This document shows positions 1 through 11,140 of a stretch of 64,000 nucleotides of DNA, piece by piece. How positions within the stretch are numbered: the first letter of the stretch is position 1; the number at the start of each line of letters is the position of its first letter. The notes under the pieces are model-generated. The model was not told where the DNA came from. It made no database searches and saw only the letters and a list, made by a program, of their open reading frames with translations. The position numbers and the translations under genes were made by a program. The stretch is from Orobanche coerulescens (lineage: Eukaryota; Streptophyta; Magnoliopsida; Lamiales; Orobanchaceae), in contig CM065819.1 of assembly GCA_033398695.1 (NCBI GenBank), forward strand, positions 8,419,501 through 8,483,500, written 5' to 3'.

Positions 1-709
1 CTTCCGATTGAGTTGTGTCCCGGGTACAACTCCCTGACATTGAGTGATAATCTCTCGGTGAATGAGTGGCCTCATAAGCTAATTTGGCAGCCTCACTACA
101 TGTTGAATTAGCATTATTCCTCGCGTTCGCGCGGGTATTCATACGAACTCCTAAGTTTCGGACCGCACCGAGGCCTCTTTCCCTGCGTCCTCTGACAGCT
201 CTGTCCATGCTCAAGTAGTAAAGTCACATGATAATTATAGATCTCGCAAGAATATCGCATTATGATTACGTTATGGAATGATAATAATGAGCATACGCGC
301 TCTAACACAATGGTTACAGGAAGGGTCAACTGAGGTGACATGATTATCTGATGAAATTCTTGAAATGATTATCTTGAACAAGTTAACAATATTGATAATA
401 CGATCCACAAGATCGACAACTGAATAATGAGATTGACTGAGTGATTAATGAATTGACATGAATCGTCAAGATCTAAAAGAAAATGATGAATGAGGATTGT
501 TGACTGATGAATGACGAATGAGTTATTCTTATTGCCCGAAATTATATCATGGCATCAGAAATCTTATTGTTCTTTGGTCTGAGGGGCTTGGCGCTTGCAC
601 AGGTCACACGTGACGCGAAAGTCCAATGATACTAGTCTGATGAATGATGATTCTCAATAAGACATGACTCGGATAAGTAGTATTCAAAACCACAATCCGA
701 TACCAACTC
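1..709 (-). mobile_element. Internal 5' part of gypsy-type element C (noncoding)
   Basis: This stretch lies directly downstream, on the minus strand, of an LTR end and its primer-binding site, so it is read as leader/internal sequence of a retroelement that runs off the left edge of the window. I see no convincing coding frame; the longest is about 75 codons and matches no retroelement domain I recognise. The rest of the element, including any gag or pol, is outside the window. Confidence 0.55.
690..705 (-). promoter_or_regulatory. Primer-binding site of element C (initiator tRNA-Met type)
   Basis: The minus strand reads TGGTATCGGATTGTGG four bases after an LTR end in GGGGTGTTACA. Plant initiator tRNA-Met primer sites begin TGGTATCAGAGC; the first ten bases match with one change and the rest diverges. 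This fixes the orientation of element C as minus, with internal sequence at lower coordinates. Confidence 0.6.
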
Positions 710-2443
710 TGTAACACCCCAAACTAGGCAGCTATTACAGTGATATGGATCCCCAACTGGGACCCACCAGGCGAATGAAAATTAATAAATTAAATAATTT
801 AACTATAGTACCGAACTACATTATATTACCAATTACTCCGACGAGGAGTTTCAAGTACAATACACCCAAGAATACAGAATACATATATATTTCATATGGA
901 GATGAAATATACGACACTGAATAAAATGAACATCCAAACGGAAACTGCAGCGGAAATACATATGAAGAAAGACATGAATAACTGAAAGGACTGGGGGCTC
1001 CTACTAGTATTACTGGGACTCTTCGCTGTCAACGTTCTCTTCTCGTGCCTTTGCCTTGCCATGACCTAAAAACAACATCCCCAACGGGGTCAGTTACACA
1101 GAACAACAATCCTCAAGAGCTGAACAAATACAATAATCACATGATTTAATTATGAAACGAGGTCTGAAGGAGGGGCATTATAGTATGCCCGAATGGGATG
1201 TGCAAGTGCACAAGTATGCCGAATGCCCGGCGTCCCACATAAACACCTGCAAAACATAGCATAATTAGTCTCACGGAGGCACGTTACCGTGTACACAGTC
1301 CAATGTGTCCGGATACCCACATATACACAATGACCTTAGTGTGCCCGACTGAAAATTCCACACATATACCATCTGGTAAAGCAATACAATCCCGGAAGGT
1401 CACAAGGACAAAAGTAACCATGATGAACAATAATGAATAGAAATCCGACAAGGCCCAAGAATGACTCACCGAGATGAAATAATGGCGCAATGAGTGATAG
1501 CTCAAATGAAATGATTGGAAATGTCGTTCCTTGTGAATTGAATGATTAGTTTTATAATTACAAGTCTCAACATGATTGATATATTATGCATCAATTATAC
1601 GTATGAATGAACAACAACGAAAGGAATGATTATCCTTTTAACTGAGTAAGAATTAACTTACCTCAATACTGGTAAAGAAATGCCTTCCCCGAACGAACGT
1701 CCTTAATGGAATTATCGGTCGCTCGAACAAACTTGAATAACACAATTACCAACAATTCGCTTAATATACGAATCAAGCATGATCACAACCAACTCAAAGC
1801 GGCGATACAACAATCCAACTTATTGGGGTAATCTAACAAACATGTTGTAAACAACCTTCAATTGTTTACGATCAATCTCAATTATATTGATACCACGCCT
1901 CCAATGAGTGATTCAATCCAACAAAACATCATAAATACAATCAATAATACAATAGGAATACTACATTCGATATTACGACAACATCTAGTCGAAACCCCAA
2001 AATTCCAAAGTCAACACTCAAGGTGTTCTTGAACAATTCCCCAAATATTCAACAAATCCAAAAAATACACCAATAAATCCATAGGAACACATGTATCCAA
2101 GATAGATAATCCATATTCAACATATTCCAACATAATAGCAAGCTAACTCGAAGAGATCGGAAGGGAAACATTCAAATCCCAAAATTCTAGATTCAAGAAA
2201 AGTTTACCTTGATTTGGTGTGGAGGAGAAGATTAAATGTTGATTAATCTGAACTAGGAGCTTGAAGATGATGCTAGATGATTGCAGCTCGAAGAACTCTT
2301 CACGAATCGCCCAAAATCGCCCGGAATGGAGGAGAAATGAAGAAATGACGAAATGAAGAGTGAAGTGTCCTATTTATACTCGACCCAGCTTAGCGTGCGC
2401 TATCTCTTGCGGGTAGTCTAGTGAACTCTGCCTCCCACATTAG
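710..2443 (-). repeat. LTR of element C, TATA-proximal and 3' part
   Basis: The minus-strand LTR ends ...GGGGTGTTACA at 710 and is cut at 2443 by insertion of element A1. It resumes at 18474 and starts TGTAATACCCGG at 19115, so the rejoined LTR is about 2.4 kb. Joining evidence: an imperfect 5-bp duplication (ATTAG at 2439-2443, GTTAG at 18469-18473) and continuation of the same TAGCGTGCGCTA motif cluster on both sides. No coding sequence seen. Confidence 0.7.
2371..2402 (-). promoter_or_regulatory. TATA box and adjacent dyad motif of C LTR
   Basis: The minus strand has TATAAATA at 2371-2378. Immediately upstream of it (2391-2402) lies TAGCGTGCGCTA, a 5-bp inverted repeat with a 2-bp spacer. 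More copies of this motif occur in the separated half of the LTR (18471-18892), all upstream of this TATA box. Probable retroelement promoter; transcription start not determinable. Confidence 0.6.
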
Positions 2444-2820
2444 TGTAACATCCCCAAAACCGTATGGGAATGTTACACGCCGTAGACCCTTTCCGCAAGG
2501 ATCTACCAGGCTAAACATCCGTAAACAACCAAATGCTTGCCCGGCCAGGGTCAAACAACATAATAATACAGACCGTTAAGGTCACTTACACATAAACACA
2601 CAGACCGATGAGGTCACACAACTCCATTAACAGAACTGACTAAACAACATTACCCACACAGGGTTATAAACAAAATACATCTGAAAAATGAATCAAATCT
2701 AACAATACAACCAATCTCTACCAACTCTCGACTCTTGATTAGTATCACACTTCGTCATCCCTTGTGCCAATCCCGTGATCGCCTCGAACTCGCATGTACC
2801 GGACGCAGAGCAGACATCCA

Positions 2821-2862
2821 CCCCCGATTACTCGGGGGTTAGTAAAACTCCACTGTTTTACT
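2821..2862 (-). other. Conserved double hairpin in A1 LTR
   Basis: On the minus strand, AGTAAAAC/GTTTTACT pairs around a 6-base loop (2841-2862). It is followed by CCCCGA-GTAA-TCGGGG (2821-2838), whose loop GUAA fits the GNRA class in RNA. The same pair occurs at the same LTR position in A2, B, G and H with compensatory changes. In the A1 5' LTR (about 8733-8771) the second stem carries a mismatch. Confidence 0.65.
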
Positions 2863-3181
2863 AGTGCAAGTATAAAACGATATGAAATGCAACAAGTAAA
2901 TAGCAACTACGAATTTAATACGGAAATCAATTATCAAAATGTTCCCGAGAAGTTTTAGAATTTCGAACTGAAGTAAGAGATATTTGAAAAGGAACACATC
3001 ATCTCGGGGATTTTTAAAGCAGAAATTCTTTTGGACCTCGAGTCCCAATTTACAAAACCTTTTCGTAAACATTAGGGCCTTAGCCCGATTCTCGTTTCAA
3101 AGCACACTAAATAATATATCATTATGAGTCCGAGATCCACATTTAAAATGTTACCCAAACAATCACTGCTACACGATCATT

Positions 3182-3560
3182 GTTCGTACACATCATGTAC
3201 CGAACTCCGGAGGCCTCGACGGACCTTACCCGGACCACACACACTGTTCGTACACATCATGTACCGAACTCCAGAGGCCTCAACGGACCCTACCCGGCCA
3301 CACACACTGTTCGTACACATCATGTACCGAACTACGGAGGCCTCAACGGACCCTACCCGGCCACACACATCGTTCGTACACATCATGTACCGAACTCCAT
3401 AGGTCTCGTCAGACCCTACTTGGATCACACACCTTGTTCGTACACATCATGTACCAAACTCCAGAGGTCTCGTCAGACCCTACCTGGATCACACACCTTG
3501 TTCGTACACATCATGTACCGAACTCCAGAGGCCTCGTCAGACCCTACCTGGAACACACGC
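3182..3560 (-). repeat. Minisatellite, six ~64-bp monomers, A1 3' LTR
   Basis: GTTCGTACACATCATGTACC recurs at 3182, 3246, 3309, 3372, 3436 and 3500, spaced 63-64 bp. Each monomer carries a quasi-dyad (GTTCG-TAC...GTAC-CGAAC) and a GAGGCCTC-centred block. The open frames through it on both strands are a consequence of the repeat, not evidence of a protein. Confidence 0.9.
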
Positions 3561-5231
3561 ACACACATCGACACGACACAACTCATAATCATCAAATGTC
3601 AAGCCATTCCACATTACACCGAAATGTACAATCAAGTATGTAAACCAAAACAACACAGATATCATGATCATCACAATGACTCAACAATGACCAACAACGC
3701 CCGGCACAAACTTAGATGATTTGCACATCCAACACAATTCCACGATGTTAACTAAGTGAAGGTATTATCGTTACCATCAATTGTTCGTAATAATCAATTC
3801 ATACGAAGCATATACATGAAAGTAAACCAATGCATCACAACCATAATACGACGTCCCTATTCACATGACACAATTCGTATAGTAAAATACTTGCCTTAAT
3901 AACCGCTACCGAATACTCCGAAGAACACAGTTCGACCGGGAAGATCGGACCCCGAAGAAGACAACGAACGGAAGGGTTCCGACTCGAGTTCTTCACAAGA
4001 ATTTCGTCCCTAAGTCATACCAATGATAAATCAACAATCGTACGATGTATAATAATCATACAACGCCCAATCCTCCCTCTAAGACCTTTTGTCGGACACC
4101 TTCAAGGCGTTGACTAAGAACTCGACCAAAACAACGAATCGAAACGATCCAACCATGGAATAACAAGGGAAATGATAGAATACATCTAAATAATCATCAA
4201 TACATCACAAATCTAAGTTATTACGGTTAAATCGGACAAAACGAACAAAAACCCCCAATTCACCCAAAAGTAGGGTTTCAAGAATTTACCTTGGATTAAT
4301 GATGAAGAACAATTGTTGGTGTCATTAATCCACACCAAGAACTTGAAGAATATGAAGTTCTCTGGGATTGATGATGCAAAAACGCCCAAAAATCGCCCAC
4401 AAGATCGCCCAAGAGGAGGAGGAATGAAGGAAGAGATGAAATGAGCATTCATCTCACAAAATCCGCACAAATAGGCTGATCTGCACTGTGTGCCGTGGCC
4501 CAGCCTAAGTGTGCCACGGCACAGGGTACAGGCTGCTCGGCCAAAACTGGAAAATGAGTGTCTGAGCTAATTCGACCATAACTCTCTCGTCCGGACTCCG
4601 ATTGACTCACCGTTTGAACCATTGGAAAGCTAACTTGATGCTCTATAATATTTAAAATATTCAAAATCTTTGGAGTTTCCAAGAATTTATGGTGATTTTA
4701 CAAATTCGACTTATACTTGTAAAAGTCGTTTAATAACACTGAACTCAAGAAAACGACACCGAAACCCGAACCTGAATACGAATCGAAGATACGGTCACAA
4801 ATTACTCGCAAAGACGAATCTAAGAGCTAAGAGAAAACACGATTCTGACCACCCGAAGGCTCGAAATTCGACAACGGAAGGTAATTACCCCAAACTTTGG
4901 GAAATTACGAGAATGGCCCAAAACGTCCGAAAATCACGATACGTGATCGAATAACCAAAGCGAAGTTCACAACACGTCTAACAAAGTTAAACGGACTTAC
5001 GGGAAACTCGAAACAGTAATTTCGGACGAGATTCACAAGAATCGAACTCGAGTGCGGAAAAGTCGTTAAGAAAACACGGGACTCAACAAAACAATACCGA
5101 AACGAACTCGGGTGACAAAAAGTGCAGAATTAATCATTCTCAGAATGATGAAACGGTCCCAAAAGAGTCGTCAAAACGGACCTCCGCCGAAAAAAGAAAA
5201 TTACCGGAAATCTGAAATTGCGGATATTACA

Positions 5232-5268
5232 TTCTACCCTCCTTAAAAGAAGTTTCGTCCCGAAACTT
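5232..5268 (-). promoter_or_regulatory. Polypurine tract and palindrome before A1 3' LTR
   Basis: On the minus strand, AAGTTTCGGGACGAAACTT (5250-5268; 8-bp arms, GGA centre) is followed by TTAAGGAGGGTAGAA and then the LTR start TGTAATATCC. The purine-rich run is the expected plus-strand priming site. In related elements this stretch also matches the C-terminal end of pol (RDETSFKEGRM followed by TAA), although pol itself is gone here. Confidence 0.7.
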
Positions 5269-5646
5269 AAATCAAGTAGGGAGAAGCAATATCCCACCAG
5301 AAAAACTCAACGAGATACACAAGAACCGAAAAAATCACGCCCAACGGCGAAACGTTACAAGCAACGCGAAAGAACATACAGCGTGAAAACACGCCCCACG
5401 ACGACCATAACAACGCCACCGGAAATAATTCAAAACAATAACGAGCAATTAACGACGCATCACACGCACACATTTAATCAAAGAAACGCACGCGACAACA
5501 AGTCGCACCCGACCACAACGACTATGCGGTTGAAACAAATATAGTATTATGATAGAATTCACTCCGATTCTCGTCAACAAGAAAATGTCTGACGTCAAGA
5601 CACAAACAATTCAAGATAACAGAAAACGAGGATACCGGACATTACA

Positions 5647-5683
5647 TTCTATCCTATTAAAAATAAGTTTCGTCCCGAAACTT
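5647..5683 (-). promoter_or_regulatory. Second polypurine tract/LTR-head junction inside A1
   Basis: The 19-bp palindrome recurs at 5665-5683, followed on the minus strand by TTTTTAATAGGATAGAA and TGTAATGTCCGG. The same junction begins the real LTR of element A2 (36190 and 50913), so inside A1 it is a relic or alternative plus-strand priming site. Confidence 0.6.
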
Positions 5684-5856
5684 AAAATAAAACATCATGG
5701 TAGAATACAAACAAAACCAAAAAGTTCACGCAACAAATATCAATTTCTACACGAATTACAGCACGAAGTACGATACACACTACATCACGGGACACCACCA
5801 GGCACTCCACGAGTAGGAACGAAAACCCAATTCCCGAACATCTTGGCAACGGTCTC

Positions 5857-5899
5857 ACAATGCACCGCTCGGTGACCCACTTGGCACACTCGAAACAGT
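5857..5899 (-). pseudogene. Gag zinc-knuckle remnant (A1, nearer 3' LTR)
   Basis: The minus-strand frame reads ...CQVGHRAVHCETVAKMFG, matching the second CCHC knuckle and following residues of the A2 Gag (CGHVGHQAVHC then TVVEIFG). The first Cys pair lies in the neighbouring frame, so a 1-base indel separates the halves. This is a fragment of a nucleocapsid-type knuckle, not a functional gene. Confidence 0.6.
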
Positions 5900-5976
5900 T
5901 GACTAACGGTGAACGACAATTCTTCGCAGTATGAGATCAGGCAACAACAGTCAGACAACCGCGTTCGAACAACAAC

Positions 5977-6155
5977 GATCGAACAACAACGATCAAATAA
6001 CAATGATCGAACAACAATGATCAAATAACAATGATCGAACAACAACGATCAAATAACAATGATCGAACAACAATGATCAAATAACGATGATCGAACAACA
6101 ACGATCAAATAACAATGATCGAACAATAATGATCAAATAACAATGATCGAATTAC
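5977..6155. repeat. 14-bp minisatellite inside A1
   Basis: Units of the form GATCGAACAACAAY and GATCAAATAACAAT follow one another for about a dozen copies, largely alternating, giving a partial 28-bp higher order. It lies between the two LTR-head junctions of A1 and is not seen in elements B or H. Confidence 0.85.
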
Positions 6156-6434
6156 AGTAGTCGAACAATGACTCCGAAGTCTCCACTTCAACTCCAGGCA
6201 TTAAAAGAACTCATAGAAAGTGAAAGATATTACTTCCAAACAAGGTTCACAAGAATCGAACCGAACTCGGGAAGGTCACGATGATAAACAGGTCAATCTG
6301 AAACAAGGTCACAACCAGTTCGAACGATAACAACTGAGACATCAAACAAGTTCAAAAAGTATCGACGAACACGTGCAAGTCGATAGAATTTAGAAGGAGA
6401 AACTGCAGAAGTCAAATATAGTACGGGTATTACA

Positions 6435-6475
6435 TCCGACCTCTTATAAAAGAAATGTCGTCCCCGCAATTCACA
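6435..6475 (-). promoter_or_regulatory. Third polypurine tract/LTR-head junction inside A1
   Basis: The minus strand reads GCGGGGACGACATTTC, then CTTTTATAAGAGGTCGGA, then TGTAATACCCGTAC. It matches junctions at 41526 in element B and 63859 after element H. The GGACGA core is kept, but the flanking palindrome of the other junctions is not. Confidence 0.55.
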
Positions 6476-6593
6476 ACGGAAACAAGGTAACAACACAAAA
6501 AGCATCCGACAGGAAAATCTCCCATGGGTCTCTCAGAGACGATCCTGATATCTGTGCTGAAGCGCGAACTCCGAAAGTCTCAGTATCCAATTC

Positions 6594-6626
6594 GCAAAAC
6601 TGAATTCGGTGTCCCTCGAGTCCGCA
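6594..6626 (-). pseudogene. Gag zinc-knuckle remnant (A1, nearer 5' end)
   Basis: The minus strand encodes CGLEGHRIQFC, i.e. the C-X4-H-X4-C half of a CCHC knuckle, with the first Cys replaced by Arg three residues upstream. The following residues (TETFGVRASAQIS) match the equivalent stretch in element H. Gag decay product; the upstream Gag is not recognisable. Confidence 0.6.
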
Positions 6627-8325
6627 CTTGAAACGCGTTACTAATGAGAAGGACAATTTACACGTGCATGCCCCGGCACATCACGGCTGAAACACCTCGG
6701 CTCGGCATACCGAAAATATAAATGCTAGATATAATGGGGCATAACGTCGCAAAACAATATAGCGTAGATGGCAACTCAGCACAACAAAGAATCATAACAC
6801 ATATCATATACAATGATTTCCATCATAAAGTAATACACACACAAACACTACAACAACGACGGTATCATTCGGCGACCTCAACGGCCCGAACGATAACCAG
6901 CACATAACTACAAACATTATGAAACAATCACACATGTACACAAATGTACAAACCCAAGCTTCAACAGCTCACACTCGTGCGACAACACGCAAATCACCAC
7001 GAGGCGATAAACAGTAAACACCAATTCACACCTCTCACAGAGGGCTAGTACAACAAATGCGTGGCAACGCCTCGACGTTCATGCCACCAATTCGATTATA
7101 CTCCGGAGCAAACATCATAACGACAACGCGAACATCACACATACATACCCAGCCCTCAAACGGGAATGGATAGGTTTTAAAAACGAAAACCTCCTTTTGA
7201 AAACAATTTTGGAAACACCGATTGATCTTGAGTATCACCCTTCAAAAAAAAAGTACAATCGTGAAACATCGTTATCGAGACTTTGGAAAACTATTTTGCA
7301 TTCGATAAAAATGAGGACACTTTCTTTTCGTGAAAAACTTTCGGAAATATTCGACCCTCGGGTCTAAGTAAAAGTGTTTCTAAAATATTGGAAATATCTC
7401 AAAGCCTCGAGGTAGAAGAATCTTGAAACATATTGTGGCACCTTGGATGTACCACGAGAAAATAATTTATTTTAAAAGTACGTCTCGAAATTTATTTTCT
7501 AAGGTACTCAAAGTTTTCAAAGATAATTCAATGGGCTAGAATGCCCAAAAATTTCAGATAATTACACGGAACATTATAGCGCCGTGGGTCCCGCGCCGGA
7601 ACCCACCAGGCTAAAAACCATTTACAAAATGCCAAAAAGGTCGATGACGGTAATATTTCAAAAACTCACAAAAGCCATTTACAAAATACTAAATACCGTC
7701 ATAAGAATTTCGCCAAAACGATCAAGGCCATAATGCCAAAAACTCGGTTAAGGGAATCGGTTTTCGAAATAAAACTCAGTCGGTAAAATACCAAAAGCCA
7801 TTACCAAAGAACTCACACAGCGGAAAAAGGAATACAGTCTAACATGCACAATCCAATTGAATACATCTCACAGCATCTAGTTTAAACATACAACAAAACC
7901 ATTCCTCGGAGTTTCTCACGAACTCAATCATCGATACCTTATTCGAAACCCAACAAGGTTCTCAATTTTCACACCATACCACCCCTCACAGTGGAAACAA
8001 CAATAGGCCCAGTTTTATACGTATATTATATGTCACACGTATTAAATACAACTATATTCACAACACCGTGCAAATAAAATTATGCACCGCAATTAACTCA
8101 TTTAGATAAAATCATGATACACATGTACTTTGCATAAAAGAGGAGACTTACGTTCACAGGCCGCACGGAGATGACGGTCGCCCACAATACTAATCTCATC
8201 CGACAACATATCCGACACGTTGTGACTACGCACAATTCTACTTGTCACTTGACGACTCAAACGACAAGACAACACATTACTCGACAAACCACGACTCGAC
8301 TCGACCCGACAGCCTAGGTTTCCGC

Positions 8326-8344
8326 AACCTATGCTCCGATACCA
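8326..8344 (-). promoter_or_regulatory. Primer-binding site of element A1
   Basis: The minus strand reads TGGTATCGGAGCATAGGTT, starting four bases after the LTR end GGGTGTTACA. It resembles the plant initiator tRNA-Met site TGGTATCAGAGC with one change. It shows that 8349-18468 is the 5' LTR. Confidence 0.75.
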
Positions 8345-9092
8345 TAAATGTAACACCCCCAAAACCGCATGGGAATGTTACACGCCGTAGACCCTTTCCG
8401 CAAGGATCTACCAGGCTAAACATCCATAAACAACCAAATGCTTGCCCGGCCAGGGTCAAACAATATAATAATACAGACCTTTAAGGTCACTTAAACATAA
8501 ACACAAAGACTGATGAGGTCACACAACTCCATTAACAGAACTAACTAAACAACATTACCCACACATGGGTCGAAACACAATACAGCGGAAAACCGAATCA
8601 ACTCTAATAATACAACCAAACTCTACCAACTCTCGACTCTTGATTAGTATCGCAGCTCGTCATCCCCTTGTGCCAATCCTGTGACTGCTCCCCTGAACCT
8701 GCATATACCTGGACGCAGAACAGACATCCACCCCCCGATTACTCGAGGGTTAGTAAAACTCCACTGTTTTACTAGTACAAGTTTAAAACGATACGAAATG
8801 CAACAAGTAAATAGCAACTACGAATTTAATACGGAAATAAATTATCAAAATGTTCCCGAGAAGTTTTAGAATTTCGAACTCAAGTAAGAGATATTTGAAA
8901 AGCAACACATCATCTCGGGGATTTTTAAAGCAGAAATTCTTTTGGACCTCGAGTCCCAATTTACAAAACCTTTTCGTAAACATTAGGGCCTTAGCCCGAT
9001 TCTCGTTTCAAAGCACACTAAATAATATATCATTATGAGTCCGAGATCCATATTTAAAATGTTACCCAAACAATCACTGCTACACGATCATT

Positions 9093-9475
9093 GTTCGTAC
9101 ACATCATGTACCGAACTCCGGAAGCCTCGACGGACCTTACCCGGACCACACACACTATTCGTACACATCATGTACCGAACTCCGGAGGCCTCAACGGACC
9201 CTATCTGGCCACATACACTGTTCGTACACATCATGTACCGAACTCCAGAGGCCTCAATGGACCCTACCCGGCCACACACATCGTTCGTACACATCATGTA
9301 CCGAACTCCAGAGGTCTCGTCAGACCCTACCTGGATCACACACCTTGTTCGTACACATCATGTACCAAACTCCAGAGGTCTCATCAGACCCTACCTGTAT
9401 CACACACCTTGTTCGTACACATCATGTACCGAACTCCAGAGGCCTCGTCAGACCCTACCTGAAACACACGCACAC
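9093..9475 (-). repeat. Minisatellite, six ~64-bp monomers, A1 5' LTR
   Basis: Monomers start at 9093, 9156, 9220, 9283, 9347 and 9411. They are monomer-for-monomer counterparts of 3182-3560 with scattered substitutions. The copy in duplication unit 2 has one monomer fewer. Confidence 0.9.
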
Positions 9476-9538
9476 ACATCGACACGACACAACTCATAAT
9501 CATCAAATGTCAAGCCATTCCACATTACACCGAAATGT

Positions 9539-9543
9539 ACAAT
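9539..9543. repeat. Target-site duplication ACAAT, left
   Basis: ACAAT precedes the first TG of the Athila-like 5' LTR and recurs at 16865-16869 after the final CA. The unoccupied sequence, with a single ACAAT, is present in the paralogous LTR at 24679-24683 and in the A1 3' LTR near 3630, which confirms both ends of the insertion. Confidence 0.95.
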
Positions 9544-9778
9544 TGATAAGTGGTAATTTTACCACTTATTTCTAGGATTTTATACTAGGTTTTTATCTCG
9601 TTTCGTGATTAATGTGCTCGTATTTGGCTAATTTATGATTAGTCGAGCCGTATTACGCGTTTGGGTTGGTTTTAGTGTGTTTGCAGGTTTTTAGAGCCAA
9701 AAGGACCCAAAACGAGACAAAGGACCGAGAGTCGAGTCAAACGGACAAAGAAACGGATTTTTGCGCCAAACAGAAGAC

Positions 9779-9888
9779 CCTATCGGCCAGCCTATCGGCC
9801 GATAGGGGCGTCCGAAAGGAGCTCCTGCCTATCGAGTGAAGAAATCGACGAACCACCTATCGGCCAAAGATATCGCCGATAGGCCGAT
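9779..9888 (+). promoter_or_regulatory. TATCGGCCGATA dyad cluster upstream of TATA (Athila-like 5' LTR)
   Basis: CCTATCGGCC-type half and full sites occur at 9779-9806, 9828 and 9856-9888. The complete form CCTATCGGCCGATAGG is a perfect 16-bp palindrome. The cluster ends about 100 bp upstream of the TATA box. The 3' LTR has a different number and arrangement of sites (15659-15753). Confidence 0.7.
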
Positions 9889-9991
9889 CAAAGGCTTCCC
9901 AGCGGGCTCTCGTTTTTGGACGGACTTTGACTCTTTTGGATATTATTTGTTTCCTAGATTAGGGCTAATCGGGAATGTAACCCCCTGAGGC

Positions 9992-9999
9992 TATATAAA
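9992..9999 (+). promoter_or_regulatory. TATA box of Athila-like 5' LTR
   Basis: TATATAAA in the context GAGGCTATATAAACCTC; the same sequence occurs in the 3' LTR near 15862. Probable start of the U3/R promoter; exact start site unknown. Confidence 0.65.
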
Positions 10000-10997
10000 C
10001 CTCATTCTAGACCTAGTTTGAGTATCTTTTATCTATCTTTGACCAGCCCTTTTTCATTCTTTTCATCTTTTACATTGTTTTAGATCTTCTTAGCAAGATT
10101 AATTTCTTTGATGCAAGAACTTTTTGGAGGAGAATTATTATTGGTTTTCAGAGATTGAAGACTCGGAGTTCATCCATAAGGGTTGTAATTTCTCTTTTCA
10201 TATTAATAATATGCATTCTTCATCAATTTCTTGTTTAATTTCAATCATGTCTGGCTAATTCATTGATTGATTCTAGGGTTAGTAATTTTAATTGATGTTC
10301 ACATGATGTTCCTTTGATTACCTTTTGACCTTTCATCCTAGGCTTGTGTTCAAGTTGTGTTAAATCTCATGTTAGATTAAAGGGCCCTTAATCGATGCAT
10401 GTTAGCTAATTGATTTTGTCCGGAAGGAGTAATTGATTAGTGGAAATACTTGATACACAATATGATTTTATCTTGAGACCTAGCGGAGAAAGATAAATCA
10501 TAGATAAATAAGTTGGTGCTTTTTAAGTGATTTCAATCCTTTGAGCCCTGGCGGGGAAAAGGGTTTTAATTAACTATCTTTCTAGGTTGCCTTGATCGGA
10601 ATTCTAGATCGACTGAGTGATTATTTCTAGGATTGAATTAAAATTTGGGGAAAAGGAATCAAGTGAGCATTGTGTGAACTCAATTAGATGATACTACCCT
10701 AGGATCAATTACCTTTCGACTTGTGATTTTATCTTGCTAATTTGCTTTATTTGCTTAATTTAGATATTTCATCTTTTATTTAATTTTTGTTCTTCGATTT
10801 TTAAAATTAGATAATTAGAATCAAAACAATTTTTCGGATTCCTAAATAGCAGTCAAATTTTGAGTAGAGTTAATTCCTTTATTTTCGACACATCAATTCC
10901 CTTGGGTTCGACACCTTGGAAATACTCCGAGGTTTTACAAATTTTAAAATTGATCGGATTTGAAAACCATACTACGCGAAAACAAGCGATCAATTTT

Positions 10998-11015
10998 TGG
11001 CGCCGTTGCCGGGGA
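10998..11015 (+). promoter_or_regulatory. Primer-binding site, tRNA-Asp type
   Basis: TGGCGCCGTTGCCGGGGA begins five bases after the 5' LTR. It is complementary to the 3' end of plant tRNA-Asp, the primer typical of Athila/Tat-type Ty3/gypsy elements. Confidence 0.9.
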
Positions 11016-11140
11016 ATTGATAGAAAATTTAAAGGGATAATTCGAAAAAGAAGAGATTGTTACTTTAGGGTGTTTACTATTATTATTAATATTCGATCTC
11101 GTTTCCTCACATCTTGTTTTCTCTTCCTTGTAGGCGGTGC

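Larger units (their letters stand above)
2444..5231 (-). repeat. 3' LTR of element A1
   Basis: Uninterrupted LTR of 2788 bp, close to the rejoined 5' LTR. In minus-strand order: head TGTAATATCCGC; a short dyad zone with GTGCCGTGGCAC near 4490-4530; a roughly 64-bp minisatellite (3182-3560); two hairpins (2821-2862); and the conserved LTR tail ending GGATGTTACA, where other family members have GGGTGTTACA. Confidence 0.85.
5232..8348 (-). other. Internal region of A1, noncoding mosaic
   Basis: On the minus strand, from the primer site at 8344 down: about 1.7 kb of leader-like sequence shared with elements B and H, a Gag-knuckle remnant (6594-6626), a polypurine tract and LTR-head-like start (6434), a 14-bp minisatellite, a second Gag-knuckle remnant (5857-5899), a second polypurine tract and LTR-like head (5646), then the 3' LTR. 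Reading frames are short and broken. It looks like joined 3' ends of at least two ancestral elements. Confidence 0.65.
8349..9543 (-). repeat. A1 5' LTR, part downstream of the Athila-like insertion
   Basis: Near-copy of 2444-3640, ending at the duplicated target ACAAT (9539-9543), where the Athila-like element begins. The other part is 16870-18468. It includes the hairpin pair (about 8733-8771) and the minisatellite. Confidence 0.85.
9544..10992 (+). repeat. 5' LTR of the Athila-like element
   Basis: A 1449-bp LTR, TGATAAGTGG...AAGCGATCA. It carries a CCTATCGGCCGATAGG cluster (9779-9888) and a TATA box (9992-9999). The first about 46 bp have no clear counterpart in the 3' LTR. Confidence 0.9.

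Noticed and set aside
3124..3719. Overlapping open frames (up to 179 codons) with repeated FVHIMYRTPEAS
   Set aside because: They follow from a 63-64-bp minisatellite without stops in several frames on both strands; the repeat length is not constant modulo 3, and the region is LTR.
9093..9475. Possible CRISPR-like array (regular repeats)
   Set aside because: Repeats are contiguous 63-64-bp monomers without unique spacers, inside a plant LTR; ordinary minisatellite.
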